Source: Tumebacillus sp. BK434
GTDB taxonomy: Bacteria; Bacillota; Bacilli; Tumebacillales; Tumebacillaceae
Direction of reading: 5' to 3'
DNA: 64,000 bases
Assembly: GCF_004340785.1 (NCBI RefSeq)
Contig: NZ_SLXS01000003.1
Location: 653,689 to 717,688, forward strand
This document shows, piece after piece, positions 16,698 to 24,399 of the stretch. Every line of letters begins with the position of its first letter. The stretch's first letter is position 1. The notes under the pieces are model-generated. The model worked only from the letters and a program-made list of their open reading frames with translations. It made no database searches and was not told where the DNA came from. The position numbers and the translations under genes were made by a program.

Positions 16698-18347
16698 CTA
16701 GATCTTAAACGAACTTTTCAGAGAGACGATCAAATTGAACACTTTATGATCGGCCGTGCTGTGCTTCGGATCGACATTGAAATAGCCATGACGGAAGAAT
16801 TGGAACTTGTCCTGCGGCTGTGCATCTTTCAGGCCGCTCTCGACATAACCGTTCACCACTTCCAGCGAGTTCGGGTTGATGCGCTCCAGCAAATCGGTGT
16901 CGCCGTCTTTCTCGTCGGTCAGCAGCGAATCGTAGAGGCGGAACTCCGCCGGAACTGCGCTTTGTGCATCGACCCAGTGGATCGTGCCTTTGACTTTGCG
17001 GCCGGTGAAGCCGCTGCCGCTTTTCGTCTCCGGGTCGTAGGTGCAGTGCAGTTCGACCACGTTGCCGTTGTCATCTTTGATCACGTCGTTGCACTTGATG
17101 AAGTAGGCGTTCTTCAAGCGGACTTCATTGCCCGGGTACAGGCGGTGATACTTCGCCGGCGGCACTTCCATAAAGTCGTCCTGCTCGATGTAGATCTCGC
17201 GCGAGAACGGAATCTGCTTCGTGCCCATCTCCGGCACTTCCGCGTTCACTTCCGCTTCCAGCATTTCCACGCTGTCTTCCGGGTAGTTGGTGATCACCAC
17301 TTTCAGCGGGCGGATCACGCCCATCGTGCGCGGTGCCTTCAGCTTGAGGTCTTCGCGGATGTAGTGTTCAAGCATTTTGTAATCGACTTCGCCGCTGCCA
17401 ACCCCAACGCCCAGATCGCGGACAAAGGTGCGGATCGCTTCCGGCGTGAACCCGCGGCGGCGCACCCCGGAGATCGTCGGCATGCGCGGGTCATCCCAGC
17501 CGTCGACCACGCCTTCATCGACCAGGCGCTTCAAGAAGCGTTTGCTCATGATCGTCTGAGACAGGTTCAGGCGGCCGAATTCGTACTGGCGCGAGATGTG
17601 CGGCATCTCACATTCGCGGATCACCCAGTCGTACAGCGGGCGCTGGTCCCGGAACTCCAGCGAGCAGAGCGAGTGCGACACGCCTTCGATCGAATCTTCC
17701 AGCGGATGGGCGAAGGCGTACATCGGGTAGATGCACCATTTGTCGCCCGTGTTGTGGTGCGTGACGTGCGAGATGCGGTAGATGACCGGGTCGCGCAGGT
17801 TGATGTTCGGCGACGCCATGTCGATCTTCGCGCGCAGAACGCGGGAGCCGTCCGGGAATTCGCCTTGGCGCATGCGGTCGAACAGATCGAGGTTCTCTTC
17901 GACGGAGCGGTCGCGGAACGGCGAGTTTTGGCCCGGCTCGGTCAGCGTGCCGCGCGTTTGGCGGATCTCGTCGGCCGATTGGTCGTCGACGTAGGCGAGA
18001 CCTTTTTTGATGAGCAGCACGGCGCGGTTGTACATTTCGTCAAAGTAATCGGACGCGAAAAACAGCCCGTCCCATTGGAAGCCGAGCCAGGCCACGTCTT
18101 CCTTGATCGCGTTGACGTACTCGACATCTTCCTTCAGCGGATTCGTGTCGTCAAAGCGCAGGTTGGTCTTGCCTTTGTAGTCCTTGGCGATCTCAAAATT
18201 GATGCAGATCGCCTTGGCATGTCCGATATGCAGATAGCCGTTCGGTTCCGGCGGAAAGCGGGTGACGATCGTCTCGACATTGCCCGTCTCCAAGTCTTCC
18301 GCGATAATCTCCCTGATAAAGTCGGAAGAGTTCGATGTAGTTTCCAT
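16698..18347 (-). CDS. glnS: Glutaminyl-tRNA synthetase
   Basis: Class I aminoacyl-tRNA synthetase charging tRNA-Gln directly. The HIGH-type motif is in [15 protein letters not shown] and the KMSKS-type motif is [17 protein letters not shown] follows the first motif, as in GlnRS and non-discriminating GluRS relatives. The 549-residue length with the C-terminal beta-barrel anticodon-binding domain fits GlnRS. The ATG follows GGAAAGGTGAT. Most Firmicutes lack GlnRS and use Glu-tRNA-Gln amidation, so its presence is notable. Confidence 0.93.
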   Translation of the reverse strand: METTSNSSDFIREIIAEDLETGNVETIVTRFPPEPNGYLHIGHAKAICINFEIAKDYKGKTNLRFDDTNPLKEDVEYVNAIKEDVAWLGFQWDGLFFASDYFDEMYNRAVLLIKKGLAYVDDQSADEIRQTRGTLTEPGQNSPFRDRSVEENLDLFDRMRQGEFPDGSRVLRAKIDMASPNINLRDPVIYRISHVTHHNTGDKWCIYPMYAFAHPLEDSIEGVSHSLCSLEFRDQRPLYDWVIRECEMPHISRQYEFGRLNLSQTIMSKRFLKRLVDEGVVDGWDDPRMPTISGVRRRGFTPEAIRTFVRDLGVGVGSGEVDYKMLEHYIREDLKLKAPRTMGVIRPLKVVITNYPEDSVEMLEAEVNAEVPEMGTKQIPFSREIYIEQDDFMEVPPAKYHRLYPGNEVRLKNAYFIKCNDVIKDDNGNVVELHCTYDPETKSGSGFTGRKVKGTIHWVDAQSAVPAEFRLYDSLLTDEKDGDTDLLERINPNSLEVVNGYVESGLKDAQPQDKFQFFRHGYFNVDPKHSTADHKVFNLIVSLKSSFKI

Positions 18348-18442
18348 GGTATCACCTTTCCGTATGCACTGAAGTCACCAATAGTTTGCTTCTATCATAC
18401 AAAAAAAGCGGGGTCAAGGGAAAGTTGTATTTTTTAAACGCT

Positions 18443-19051
18443 CTATTCAGACAATTCCCTGATGAAATCGGCCCTTGCCAGTGGCTGTTCCGTCTGCAGA
18501 TAATGGTCTTCAGCCGCCCAGTAGCGTCTTTTGTAGAGATCGATGCGCGCCGGATCGTGCAGGTCCTGCCCGCCGCGCTTCGTGACGCGTGCAAAGCGGA
18601 CCTCGCGCGGGCAGTCGATGTACACCATGTAGTCGAAGAAGCCCCGCCATTCCTTCCGCTGCAGGTAGACCCCTTCGACGATCAAAATGCCATCCTGCGG
18701 CACGGTGAATGTCTGTGGATGCACCGCGTCCCCGGCGGAGTCATACACGTCCAGCTCCAGCTGCCGATCTCCGCGCACCCACGCCCGGAACACGTTTTCC
18801 GCGATGCTTTCGGCGTCCCATTGCAAGGTGTAGTGCTCGTACCATTCCGGCTGTCCCGTGTGATAGCGTCGCTCGCGCACCGTGATCAAGTCATCCACAT
18901 GCAGCACCGCCGTCTCGATGCCGCGCCGTTCCAACTCCGCCGCCAGCCCCTGCACCAGCGTCGTTTTCCCCGCCCCGCTCAAGCCGTCAATGCCCAGCAG
19001 GAGGCGCAGGTCGGGGTGTTTTTTGCTGAGGATTTCGTCTATGAAAGTCAT
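18443..19051 (-). CDS. Uridine kinase-like P-loop protein
   Basis: A 202-residue P-loop NTPase with Walker A in GIDGLSGAGKTTLVQ, a DD pair in LHVDDLITVRERRYH, and ILIVEGVYLQRKEWRGFFD typical of uridine kinase/phosphoribulokinase-type folds. It probably phosphorylates a nucleoside or related small molecule. The ATG at 19051 follows GGCGGTGGGAAG; a GTG nine bases upstream lies inside that ribosome site. It is transcribed away from the toxin locus at 19.1 kb. Confidence 0.75.
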   Translation of the reverse strand: MTFIDEILSKKHPDLRLLLGIDGLSGAGKTTLVQGLAAELERRGIETAVLHVDDLITVRERRYHTGQPEWYEHYTLQWDAESIAENVFRAWVRGDRQLELDVYDSAGDAVHPQTFTVPQDGILIVEGVYLQRKEWRGFFDYMVYIDCPREVRFARVTKRGGQDLHDPARIDLYKRRYWAAEDHYLQTEQPLARADFIRELSE

Positions 19052-19201
19052 TCTTCCCACCGCCTGATTGATAAAATAGTAACTTCCGCCTAAAGAACAC
19101 CTGTTCCGAATTTGTTTCCGCTGTGATAGAATACAACCAACACAATTGAATATGGCTCCTCAAGGGTGATCGGCTCATCCCCTCAGAAAGGGGGTGAGAG
19201 A

Positions 19202-19321
19202 ATGTCGGCACATGAAGTGATTTCGCTCATGCTCCAGTTTGGGTTGTTCCTCGTAGCAGCGCTTTCGCTGGTCGTGACCATCATGAAACACATGTCTGAC
19301 AGTCAAAATAAAAAGAAATAG
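19202..19321 (+). CDS. Putative holin-like type I toxin, copy 1
   Basis: A 39-residue peptide: MSAHEVISLMLQFGLFLV leads into one hydrophobic helix (about residues 7-27), followed by a polar, basic tail ending QNKKK. The layout matches holin-like type I toxins (TxpA/BsrG-like, Hol_Tox family), which insert into the membrane. Its Shine-Dalgarno sequence sits inside a stable hairpin. The second copy at 41695 shares layout (single helix, KKK end) rather than close sequence. Confidence 0.8.
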   Translation: MSAHEVISLMLQFGLFLVAALSLVVTIMKHMSDSQNKKK

Positions 19322-19410
19322 ATCGCCTCTTGAGTGTTCGGAGCTCTGGCGATCTATTTCGCGTTCCAACTATGAGCCGACACCCTTCGAGGGTATCAGT
19401 TGTGTCAATC

Positions 19411-19446
19411 GACCGTAGGTGTTACAGCACCTATGGTCTTTTCTTA
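19411..19446 (+). terminator. Terminator of toxin locus 1
   Basis: GACCGTAGGTG/CACCTATGGTC stem followed by TTTTCTT. The stem is identical in the second toxin locus. Confidence 0.85.
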
Positions 19447-19462
19447 TCTTACGCTTGCAGGG

Positions 19463-20017
19463 TTATTTTAACACAAAGCCATTTTCTTCTTCAACTCTCT
19501 CCGCTACATACCTCAGCACTTCTCCTAGATAGCTCTCCAACGCCTGTGACGTATCCACCACCAGGCACTTCACATCTGCCGGTTTCTTGCTTCCTGCAAA
19601 CGCTTTGCGAAACGCTGCTTCCGACGGGACGCGGTCGTTCTGGCTGATCATGCGCTCCCGGGTCTGCAGGCGGTGGTCCACTTCCCGGATGTCATCGAGG
19701 ACGCACTCGACATATCGATAGGTAGCGCGGTGCTTCTGTGCGAGCGCCGTGCCCCGTTCGACCATCACGTCATACAAACACGGGCTGTCGAGGATCACGC
19801 TCTGCCCCTGGGCGAGGTGAAAATCGATCAGCGCCCACTCGATCTCATAGGACATCTTCCCGGCCAGCCCCGCGTCGAGGTCGGCCGGTCCGGACTGGAG
19901 CAGAGCCGATTTGACGAGATCGTGGTCGATCACCACCGCCCCGGCCGCTTGGCCGACCGCCCGGGCCAGCGTTGATTTGCCGGAGCCGGGGACGCCCGAC
20001 ATCTGCAGAAAAAACAT
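19463..20017 (-). CDS. AAA/P-loop kinase-like protein
   Basis: A 184-residue zeta-toxin/adenylate-kinase-like P-loop protein. Walker A is GVPGSGKSTLARAVG; VIDHDLVKSALL and VILDSPCLYDVMVERG follow, as in small-molecule kinases that act on a metabolite. The start follows AAGGGAG. It converges on toxin locus 1, ending 16 bases after that terminator. Specific substrate unknown. Confidence 0.75.
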   Translation of the reverse strand: MFFLQMSGVPGSGKSTLARAVGQAAGAVVIDHDLVKSALLQSGPADLDAGLAGKMSYEIEWALIDFHLAQGQSVILDSPCLYDVMVERGTALAQKHRATYRYVECVLDDIREVDHRLQTRERMISQNDRVPSEAAFRKAFAGSKKPADVKCLVVDTSQALESYLGEVLRYVAERVEEENGFVLK

Positions 20018-20143
20018 GCGCTCAACTCCCTTGTGATGAATCCTTTTATTGTATCAGAAATAAAATAGCAGAGAGCCTCTATAGATCCGTCCGACTAAAA
20101 AATGACAACTTTTTCGAATTCCTACTAAAAAGGGGGTTTCTGA

Positions 20144-21928
20144 ATGAGCATACCGGACCTGACTCCAGGAGCTTGGCAGACACTCTCCATTCTCTTGATC
20201 GTACTCCTGCTGCTCGTCACCAACAAAGTCCGCATCGACGTGATCGGGATCTTCATCCTCCTCGCGCTCGGCCTCGGCGGACTCGTACAGGAAAAAGACC
20301 TCTGGGCCGGCTTCGGCAGCGAAGCGGTGATCGTGATCGCCGCCATGCTGGCGATCGGCGAAGCGCTGGTGCGCACCGGCATCGCCGACCGTTTGGCGGT
20401 CTGGATGACGCGCATCGGCGGGCGCAGCGAACGGCGTCTGATGCCGGTGATGATGATCCTCGTCGGCCTGCTCTCGGCCTTCATCTCCGACCTCGCCATC
20501 GTCGCCGTCTTCCTGCCGGTCGTGCTCGGCTTCGAACAGCGCTACAAGATCCCGGCCTCGCGCATGCTGCTGCCGCTGGCGCTGTCCTCGACGCTGGGCC
20601 TGTTCACCATCGTCGGCTCCTCCTCGATCATCGTCGCCAACCACGCCTTGGTCGAAGCGGGCCAGCCCTCACTGTCCCTGTTTTCGGTCGCGCCGCTCGG
20701 GTTCGCCTTGCTGACGCTTGGCACCTTGTATGTCGTGCTCTGCAGACGCTGGGTGCTGCCCACTGTCACCGGGGAAACGGAGCAGTCACGCCCCTCGATC
20801 GGCGTCCCTGAATATCTGACCGAACTGCTGGTCACCGAAACGTCCGGCTGGCACGGGCAAAAGCTGAAAGACATCTCGTTCCTCAAAGAAAATGGCCTGA
20901 ACATCATCCGCATCCTGCGCGAAGACTCGGTCTACCGCGTCCGCGCCGCCACCGTGCTGCACCGCGGCGACATCCTGCTCGTCACCGCCTCCCGCGATGA
21001 CCTGCTGAAACTGCGCTCCACGCCGGACGTCTCCGTGCAAAAGGAAGTCCAGCGCTCGCTGGAAGAGCAGGACATCCATCTGGCCGGAGAGGTGATCGTC
21101 CGCAGCGGGTCCGATTTTGTCGGGCGCACCTTGCAGGAATTGCGCTTCCGGGAAAAATTCGACGTGACAGTCGTCGCCATCTACCGCGACGGGCATGCCA
21201 TCTCCCGGTCGCTCGCGTCCACCCGGCTGCGCATCGGTGATATGCTGCTCCTGCAAGGGGCGCGGGACAGCATGCACGAGCTGAGCGAAGACACCGGCCT
21301 GATCATGATCTCCCAGACCTCGCACAATCCGCAGACGCGGAAAAAAGGGCCCTTCGCGCTGCTCGTCCTCGCGCTGATGCTCCTGCTCTCAGCGACCGAA
21401 ACCTTGCCGATCTCCATCGCGGCCGTGCTGGCCGTCGGGCTGCTCGTGCTGTTCCAGATCATGAGCATGAACTCGGTGTACCGCTCCATCGAATGGCACA
21501 TCCTCGTCTTCGTGGCGGCGATGATCCCACTGTCGACGGCGATGAAAGAGACCGGGCTGATCGACTTAATGAGCCAGAGCATCGTCAGCGGCTTCGGCAG
21601 CCTCAGCCCGTACGCGCTGCTCGCCGCCACCTTCTGGCTTGGCGCGCTGATCACGCAGGTGCTGTCCAACACCGCGACCGCCCTGCTCCTCGCCCCCGTG
21701 GTGATCTCCGCCGCCACGGCGATGGGCATCAGCCCCGTCCCGCTGATCCTCAGCCTGATCACCGGCGTCAACGCCTCCCCGCTCACCTACATCGCGCACA
21801 AAGTCTACCTCGTCGTGATGGCGCCGGGTGGCTACCGGTTCCGCGACTATGTGAAATTTGGCGTCCCGATGACCCTGATCACCTTCGCCGTCACCATGCT
21901 GCTCGTGCCGCTGGTCTGGCCTTTCTAA
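20144..21928 (+). CDS. SLC13/DASS family permease with two RCK-C domains
   Basis: A 594-residue ion transporter. About 12 hydrophobic helices are split by a cytoplasmic region (about residues 210-400) containing two TrkA-C/RCK-C-like domains: SGWHGQKLKDISFLKENGLNI and DFVGRTLQELRFREKFDV. The membrane part resembles SLC13 (Na+/dicarboxylate or sulfate) transporters, with SNTATALLLAPVVISAA near the end. Such fusions (YbhI/SdcS-like) are common in bacteria; substrate is uncertain. GGGGG precedes the ATG. Confidence 0.85.
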   Translation: MSIPDLTPGAWQTLSILLIVLLLLVTNKVRIDVIGIFILLALGLGGLVQEKDLWAGFGSEAVIVIAAMLAIGEALVRTGIADRLAVWMTRIGGRSERRLMPVMMILVGLLSAFISDLAIVAVFLPVVLGFEQRYKIPASRMLLPLALSSTLGLFTIVGSSSIIVANHALVEAGQPSLSLFSVAPLGFALLTLGTLYVVLCRRWVLPTVTGETEQSRPSIGVPEYLTELLVTETSGWHGQKLKDISFLKENGLNIIRILREDSVYRVRAATVLHRGDILLVTASRDDLLKLRSTPDVSVQKEVQRSLEEQDIHLAGEVIVRSGSDFVGRTLQELRFREKFDVTVVAIYRDGHAISRSLASTRLRIGDMLLLQGARDSMHELSEDTGLIMISQTSHNPQTRKKGPFALLVLALMLLLSATETLPISIAAVLAVGLLVLFQIMSMNSVYRSIEWHILVFVAAMIPLSTAMKETGLIDLMSQSIVSGFGSLSPYALLAATFWLGALITQVLSNTATALLLAPVVISAATAMGISPVPLILSLITGVNASPLTYIAHKVYLVVMAPGGYRFRDYVKFGVPMTLITFAVTMLLVPLVWPF

Positions 21929-21936
21929 ATGCATAC

Positions 21937-21973
21937 AAAAAGGCGGCTCGCAACGCTCTGCGAGCCGCCTTTG
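21937..21973. terminator. Bidirectional intrinsic terminator
   Basis: AAAGGCGGCTCGCA/TGCGAGCCGCCTTT stem between the converging SLC13 and MFS genes. Confidence 0.9.
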
Positions 21974-21980
21974 CTGCTGA

Positions 21981-23165
21981 TTAATGCCCGGCTTCCACCC
22001 GATCGACATGTTCAACATGCTTGATGTTCAACGCGATAAACACGACCGAAGCCAGCACAAACGCCCCGCCGACGAGGAATGGCACGTGCGGATTGTACCA
22101 CTCGGCCAGTTTGCCCGCCAAAAACGGCGCGATCGCCCCGCCGATGAAACGCAAGAAGCTGTACGCCGCCGACGCGGTGGAACGCTCGACCGGCGCGGCG
22201 TTCATCACCGCCGTGGTGATCAGGGTGTTGTTGTTGCCGAGCAAAGCCCCGGCAAACACCACACAGGCGATGGTCACCCATTGCAGGTCCGTCCAGATCC
22301 CCATCACGACGAGCACGAGGGCAAACAGCGTCAGCATCGCGCCCATCGACTTGACCGTGCCGAAGCGCCGCTGCAGCTTCGGCGCCATGAACACCGAAGT
22401 GACGGCCAGCAAGATGCCCCAACCGAGGAACACGAAGCCCAGGCCATGCTCATCCAGCCCGAGCACAAACGGCGCGTAGGCCAGCAGCGTAAAGAAGCCG
22501 AAATTGTACAAACAAGCGGTCAGACCAAACACAAAAAGCGAGCGATGCTTCATCGCCCGGAACGGTTCAAGCAGCGAAGTCTTCTTTTGGGACGCCTGGC
22601 CCGCCTGTTTAGGCATCATCACCAGCAAAAACACAAACGCGGCCGCCATCAGCACCGCCACGCCCAGAAACGGCCCGCGCCACGACATCGCGCCCAGCCA
22701 GCCGCCGAGCAGCGGTCCGACGGAGATGCCAAGCCCAATCGCCGCCTCATATAAAATGATCGCTTGCGCCGTCCCGCTGTTCGACAGCGTCACGATCGCC
22801 GTCAGCGCCGTCGCCACAAACAGCGCGTTGCCTAAACCCCAGCCGCCGCGCAGCGCCACCAGCGTCCCGATGTCATTGGAAAAGCCGCCGAGCGCCGAAA
22901 ACAGGGCGATGGTGATCACCCCTGCCAGCAGCGTGCCTTTGATGCCCCATCGCGACGAGACCACCCCGGTGATCAGCATCGCGACGGCCATCACCGCATT
23001 ATAACTGGTAAACAATAAGGTCACTTGACTTTGCGAAGCATGCAGCTTGCTCGCAATGGCGGGCAAAATCGGGTCGACCAGCCCAATCCCCATAAACGCG
23101 ATGATCCCGGCGAAAAACACCGCCCACACCGCTTTTGGCTGTTTCAACAGGCTGTCCTGTGCCAT
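21981..23165 (-). CDS. MFS efflux transporter
   Basis: A 394-residue major facilitator with about 12 hydrophobic helices. GIGLVDPILPAIASKLHAS in helix I and SRWGIKGTLLAGV after helix II resemble 12-TM drug:H+ antiporters (Bcr/YceL-like). The ATG at 23165 follows GGAGGGTAAC. It is divergent from a MarR gene, and a palindrome overlaps its promoter, so MarR-controlled efflux is likely. Confidence 0.9.
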   Translation of the reverse strand: MAQDSLLKQPKAVWAVFFAGIIAFMGIGLVDPILPAIASKLHASQSQVTLLFTSYNAVMAVAMLITGVVSSRWGIKGTLLAGVITIALFSALGGFSNDIGTLVALRGGWGLGNALFVATALTAIVTLSNSGTAQAIILYEAAIGLGISVGPLLGGWLGAMSWRGPFLGVAVLMAAAFVFLLVMMPKQAGQASQKKTSLLEPFRAMKHRSLFVFGLTACLYNFGFFTLLAYAPFVLGLDEHGLGFVFLGWGILLAVTSVFMAPKLQRRFGTVKSMGAMLTLFALVLVVMGIWTDLQWVTIACVVFAGALLGNNNTLITTAVMNAAPVERSTASAAYSFLRFIGGAIAPFLAGKLAEWYNPHVPFLVGGAFVLASVVFIALNIKHVEHVDRVEAGH

Positions 23166-23188
23166 GATGTTACCCTCCTGAAATTTAG

Positions 23189-23201
23189 TTGTATAATACA
23201 A
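23189..23201. promoter_or_regulatory. Probable MarR operator
   Basis: TTGTATAATACAA is a perfect 6-1-6 palindrome in the 93-bp gap between the divergent MFS and MarR genes. It overlaps a plausible -10 (TATTAT/TATACA) for the MFS gene. MarR proteins typically bind such AT-rich palindromes. Confidence 0.65.
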
Positions 23202-23258
23202 ATAGTCTGTTTGCATCATACATCCCTATGCTATAAGATGTCAACAGGAGGTGTGTAG

Positions 23259-23684
23259 ATGAACAAGCAATATCTGGAAATCCTAGAATTGGAACTGGCA
23301 AAGCTCGTGCGCAACATCACGTCGCTCGCGACCAACAAGAAAAAATTCGGCAATCTCGACCGATCTGCCTATCTCTTGCTGCACTACATCTCCGACCACG
23401 GAGCCGTCGGGGTCAAAACACTCGCCGAAGGCCTCCGCCTCGACATCTCCACCGCCTCCCGCCAAGCGACCGCATTGGAACAAAAAGGCTACGTCACCCG
23501 CACCCCTGACCCGCTGGACGGCCGCGCCTTCACTTTCAGCCTGACCGCGTCGGGGGAAGCCGAATACGCCCGCACCAAGCAGGAGCGCATGGAGCGGATC
23601 TCCGTTCGTTTGCATGACTGGTCGGATGATGAGCGGGAACAATTCGGTCAGCTCTTGGGCAAGTTCAACGATTCGTTCAAATAA
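23259..23684 (+). CDS. MarR-family transcriptional regulator
   Basis: A 141-residue winged-helix regulator. The recognition region is AEGLRLDISTASRQATALEQKGYV, followed by the wing RTPDPLDGRAFTFSLT with the conserved DxR-type motif. The start follows AGGAGGTG. It is divergent from the MFS gene, with a palindrome between them. It probably represses both and responds to the transported compound. Confidence 0.93.
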   Translation: MNKQYLEILELELAKLVRNITSLATNKKKFGNLDRSAYLLLHYISDHGAVGVKTLAEGLRLDISTASRQATALEQKGYVTRTPDPLDGRAFTFSLTASGEAEYARTKQERMERISVRLHDWSDDEREQFGQLLGKFNDSFK

Positions 23685-23685
23685 A

Positions 23686-23710
23686 AACGGCCTCCTCAGG
23701 AGGCCGTCAA
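23686..23710 (-). terminator. Terminator overlapping the stop of the 71-residue gene
   Basis: A perfect ACGGCCTCCT/AGGAGGCCGT hairpin is followed by T5 on the minus strand. It contains the stop codon of the minus-strand gene. Confidence 0.85.
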
Positions 23711-23911
23711 CACTCGCACCGCTTCATGCCGGTACACAAACGCTTTGCCGCCGATCCAGAGCATTTCCAGACCGGATGTATGAAAGAGATCCCGAAGCGC
23801 GCGGTAGCTCATCCCGAATTCCTTCGCCAGATCCACAATGCGAGTCACCCCGTCGCTTGCCACACCTTTGAGTCTTGCGTAGAACGATTTCAACACTTCT
23901 TCATGAGCCAT
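23696..23911 (-). CDS. Small helix-turn-helix-like protein
   Basis: This 71-residue basic protein contains VDLAKEFGMSYRALRDLFHT, which reads like a helix-turn-helix, and ends in a short YRHEAVRVL helix. The ATG at 23911 lies eight bases after GGAGGG, supporting a real gene. It could be a DNA-binding protein; no family was recognised. Confidence 0.6.
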   Translation of the reverse strand: MAHEEVLKSFYARLKGVASDGVTRIVDLAKEFGMSYRALRDLFHTSGLEMLWIGGKAFVYRHEAVRVLTAS

Positions 23912-24078
23912 CTTCGATCCCTCCAGACCAATTTTTGCTGTTGGTATAGAGTATGCCCGGCTCTACTATTTTTATTCCTCCATTTTGCTAGATACATAAG
24001 AGAAAAAATTCTGAACACGTGTACAAGTGCCATCTCCCCGTCTTTTTGAATATAGATAAGGCAGGGGGAGGGGTTGTT

Positions 24079-24354
24079 TTGCCGCAATCATCGGGGAGTT
24101 ATCTGGTGTATCTGCTGCTCTACACCGTGTTCTGGAATGCGCTGGCCGCCATCGCCTATCGGTTTTTGGTGATCGACGGAGCGCTGGCGGTGCAGGAGGC
24201 GCTGTTTTTCTTCATGGCCGGGCTGCTGCTGATCGTCAGCGGCGCGATCCGGTCGTTGTCGCCGCTGATCAAGAGCCGTAACGGCCGCTGCCCGATCGTC
24301 GGCTCCTTCTATCTGAGCGGCCTGTTGCTGATCGTGTACGCCAATCTCGCGTAA
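24079..24354 (+). CDS. Small membrane protein
   Basis: This 91-residue protein has three hydrophobic helices (about 8-30, 38-58 and 75-90) and a basic loop between the second and third. It starts at TTG (24079), seven bases after GGAGG. No family recognised. It converges on the MrfA-like helicase gene and shares its terminator. Confidence 0.6.
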   Translation: MPQSSGSYLVYLLLYTVFWNALAAIAYRFLVIDGALAVQEALFFFMAGLLLIVSGAIRSLSPLIKSRNGRCPIVGSFYLSGLLLIVYANLA

Positions 24355-24356
24355 CA

Positions 24357-24399
24357 AAAAAACTCTCCCCATCACGCCCCGTGACAGGAAGAGTTTTTT
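24357..24399. terminator. Bidirectional terminator
   Basis: AAAAAACTCTCCCC and GGAAGAGTTTTTTT flank a loop between converging genes. Confidence 0.85.

Larger units (their letters stand above)
19127..19446 (+). ncRNA. Structured mRNA of holin-like toxin locus 1 (type I toxin-antitoxin-like)
   Basis: The unit starts at an extended -10 (TGATAGAAT, -10 at 19127-19132) and ends at a terminator (19411-19446). Structures visible: the Shine-Dalgarno GGGGGTGAG (19190-19198) pairs with CTCATCCCC (19174-19182). A 12-bp stem includes the toxin stop codon (19316-19327 with 19348-19359). CGGCTCAT (19171-19178) complements ATGAGCCG (19372-19379), and ACACAATTGA (19140-19149) complements TCAGTTGTGT (19396-19405). 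The same elements recur at 41.6 kb. A paired antisense RNA is expected by analogy with TxpA/RatA and BsrG/SR4 but its promoter was not identified. Confidence 0.7.
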
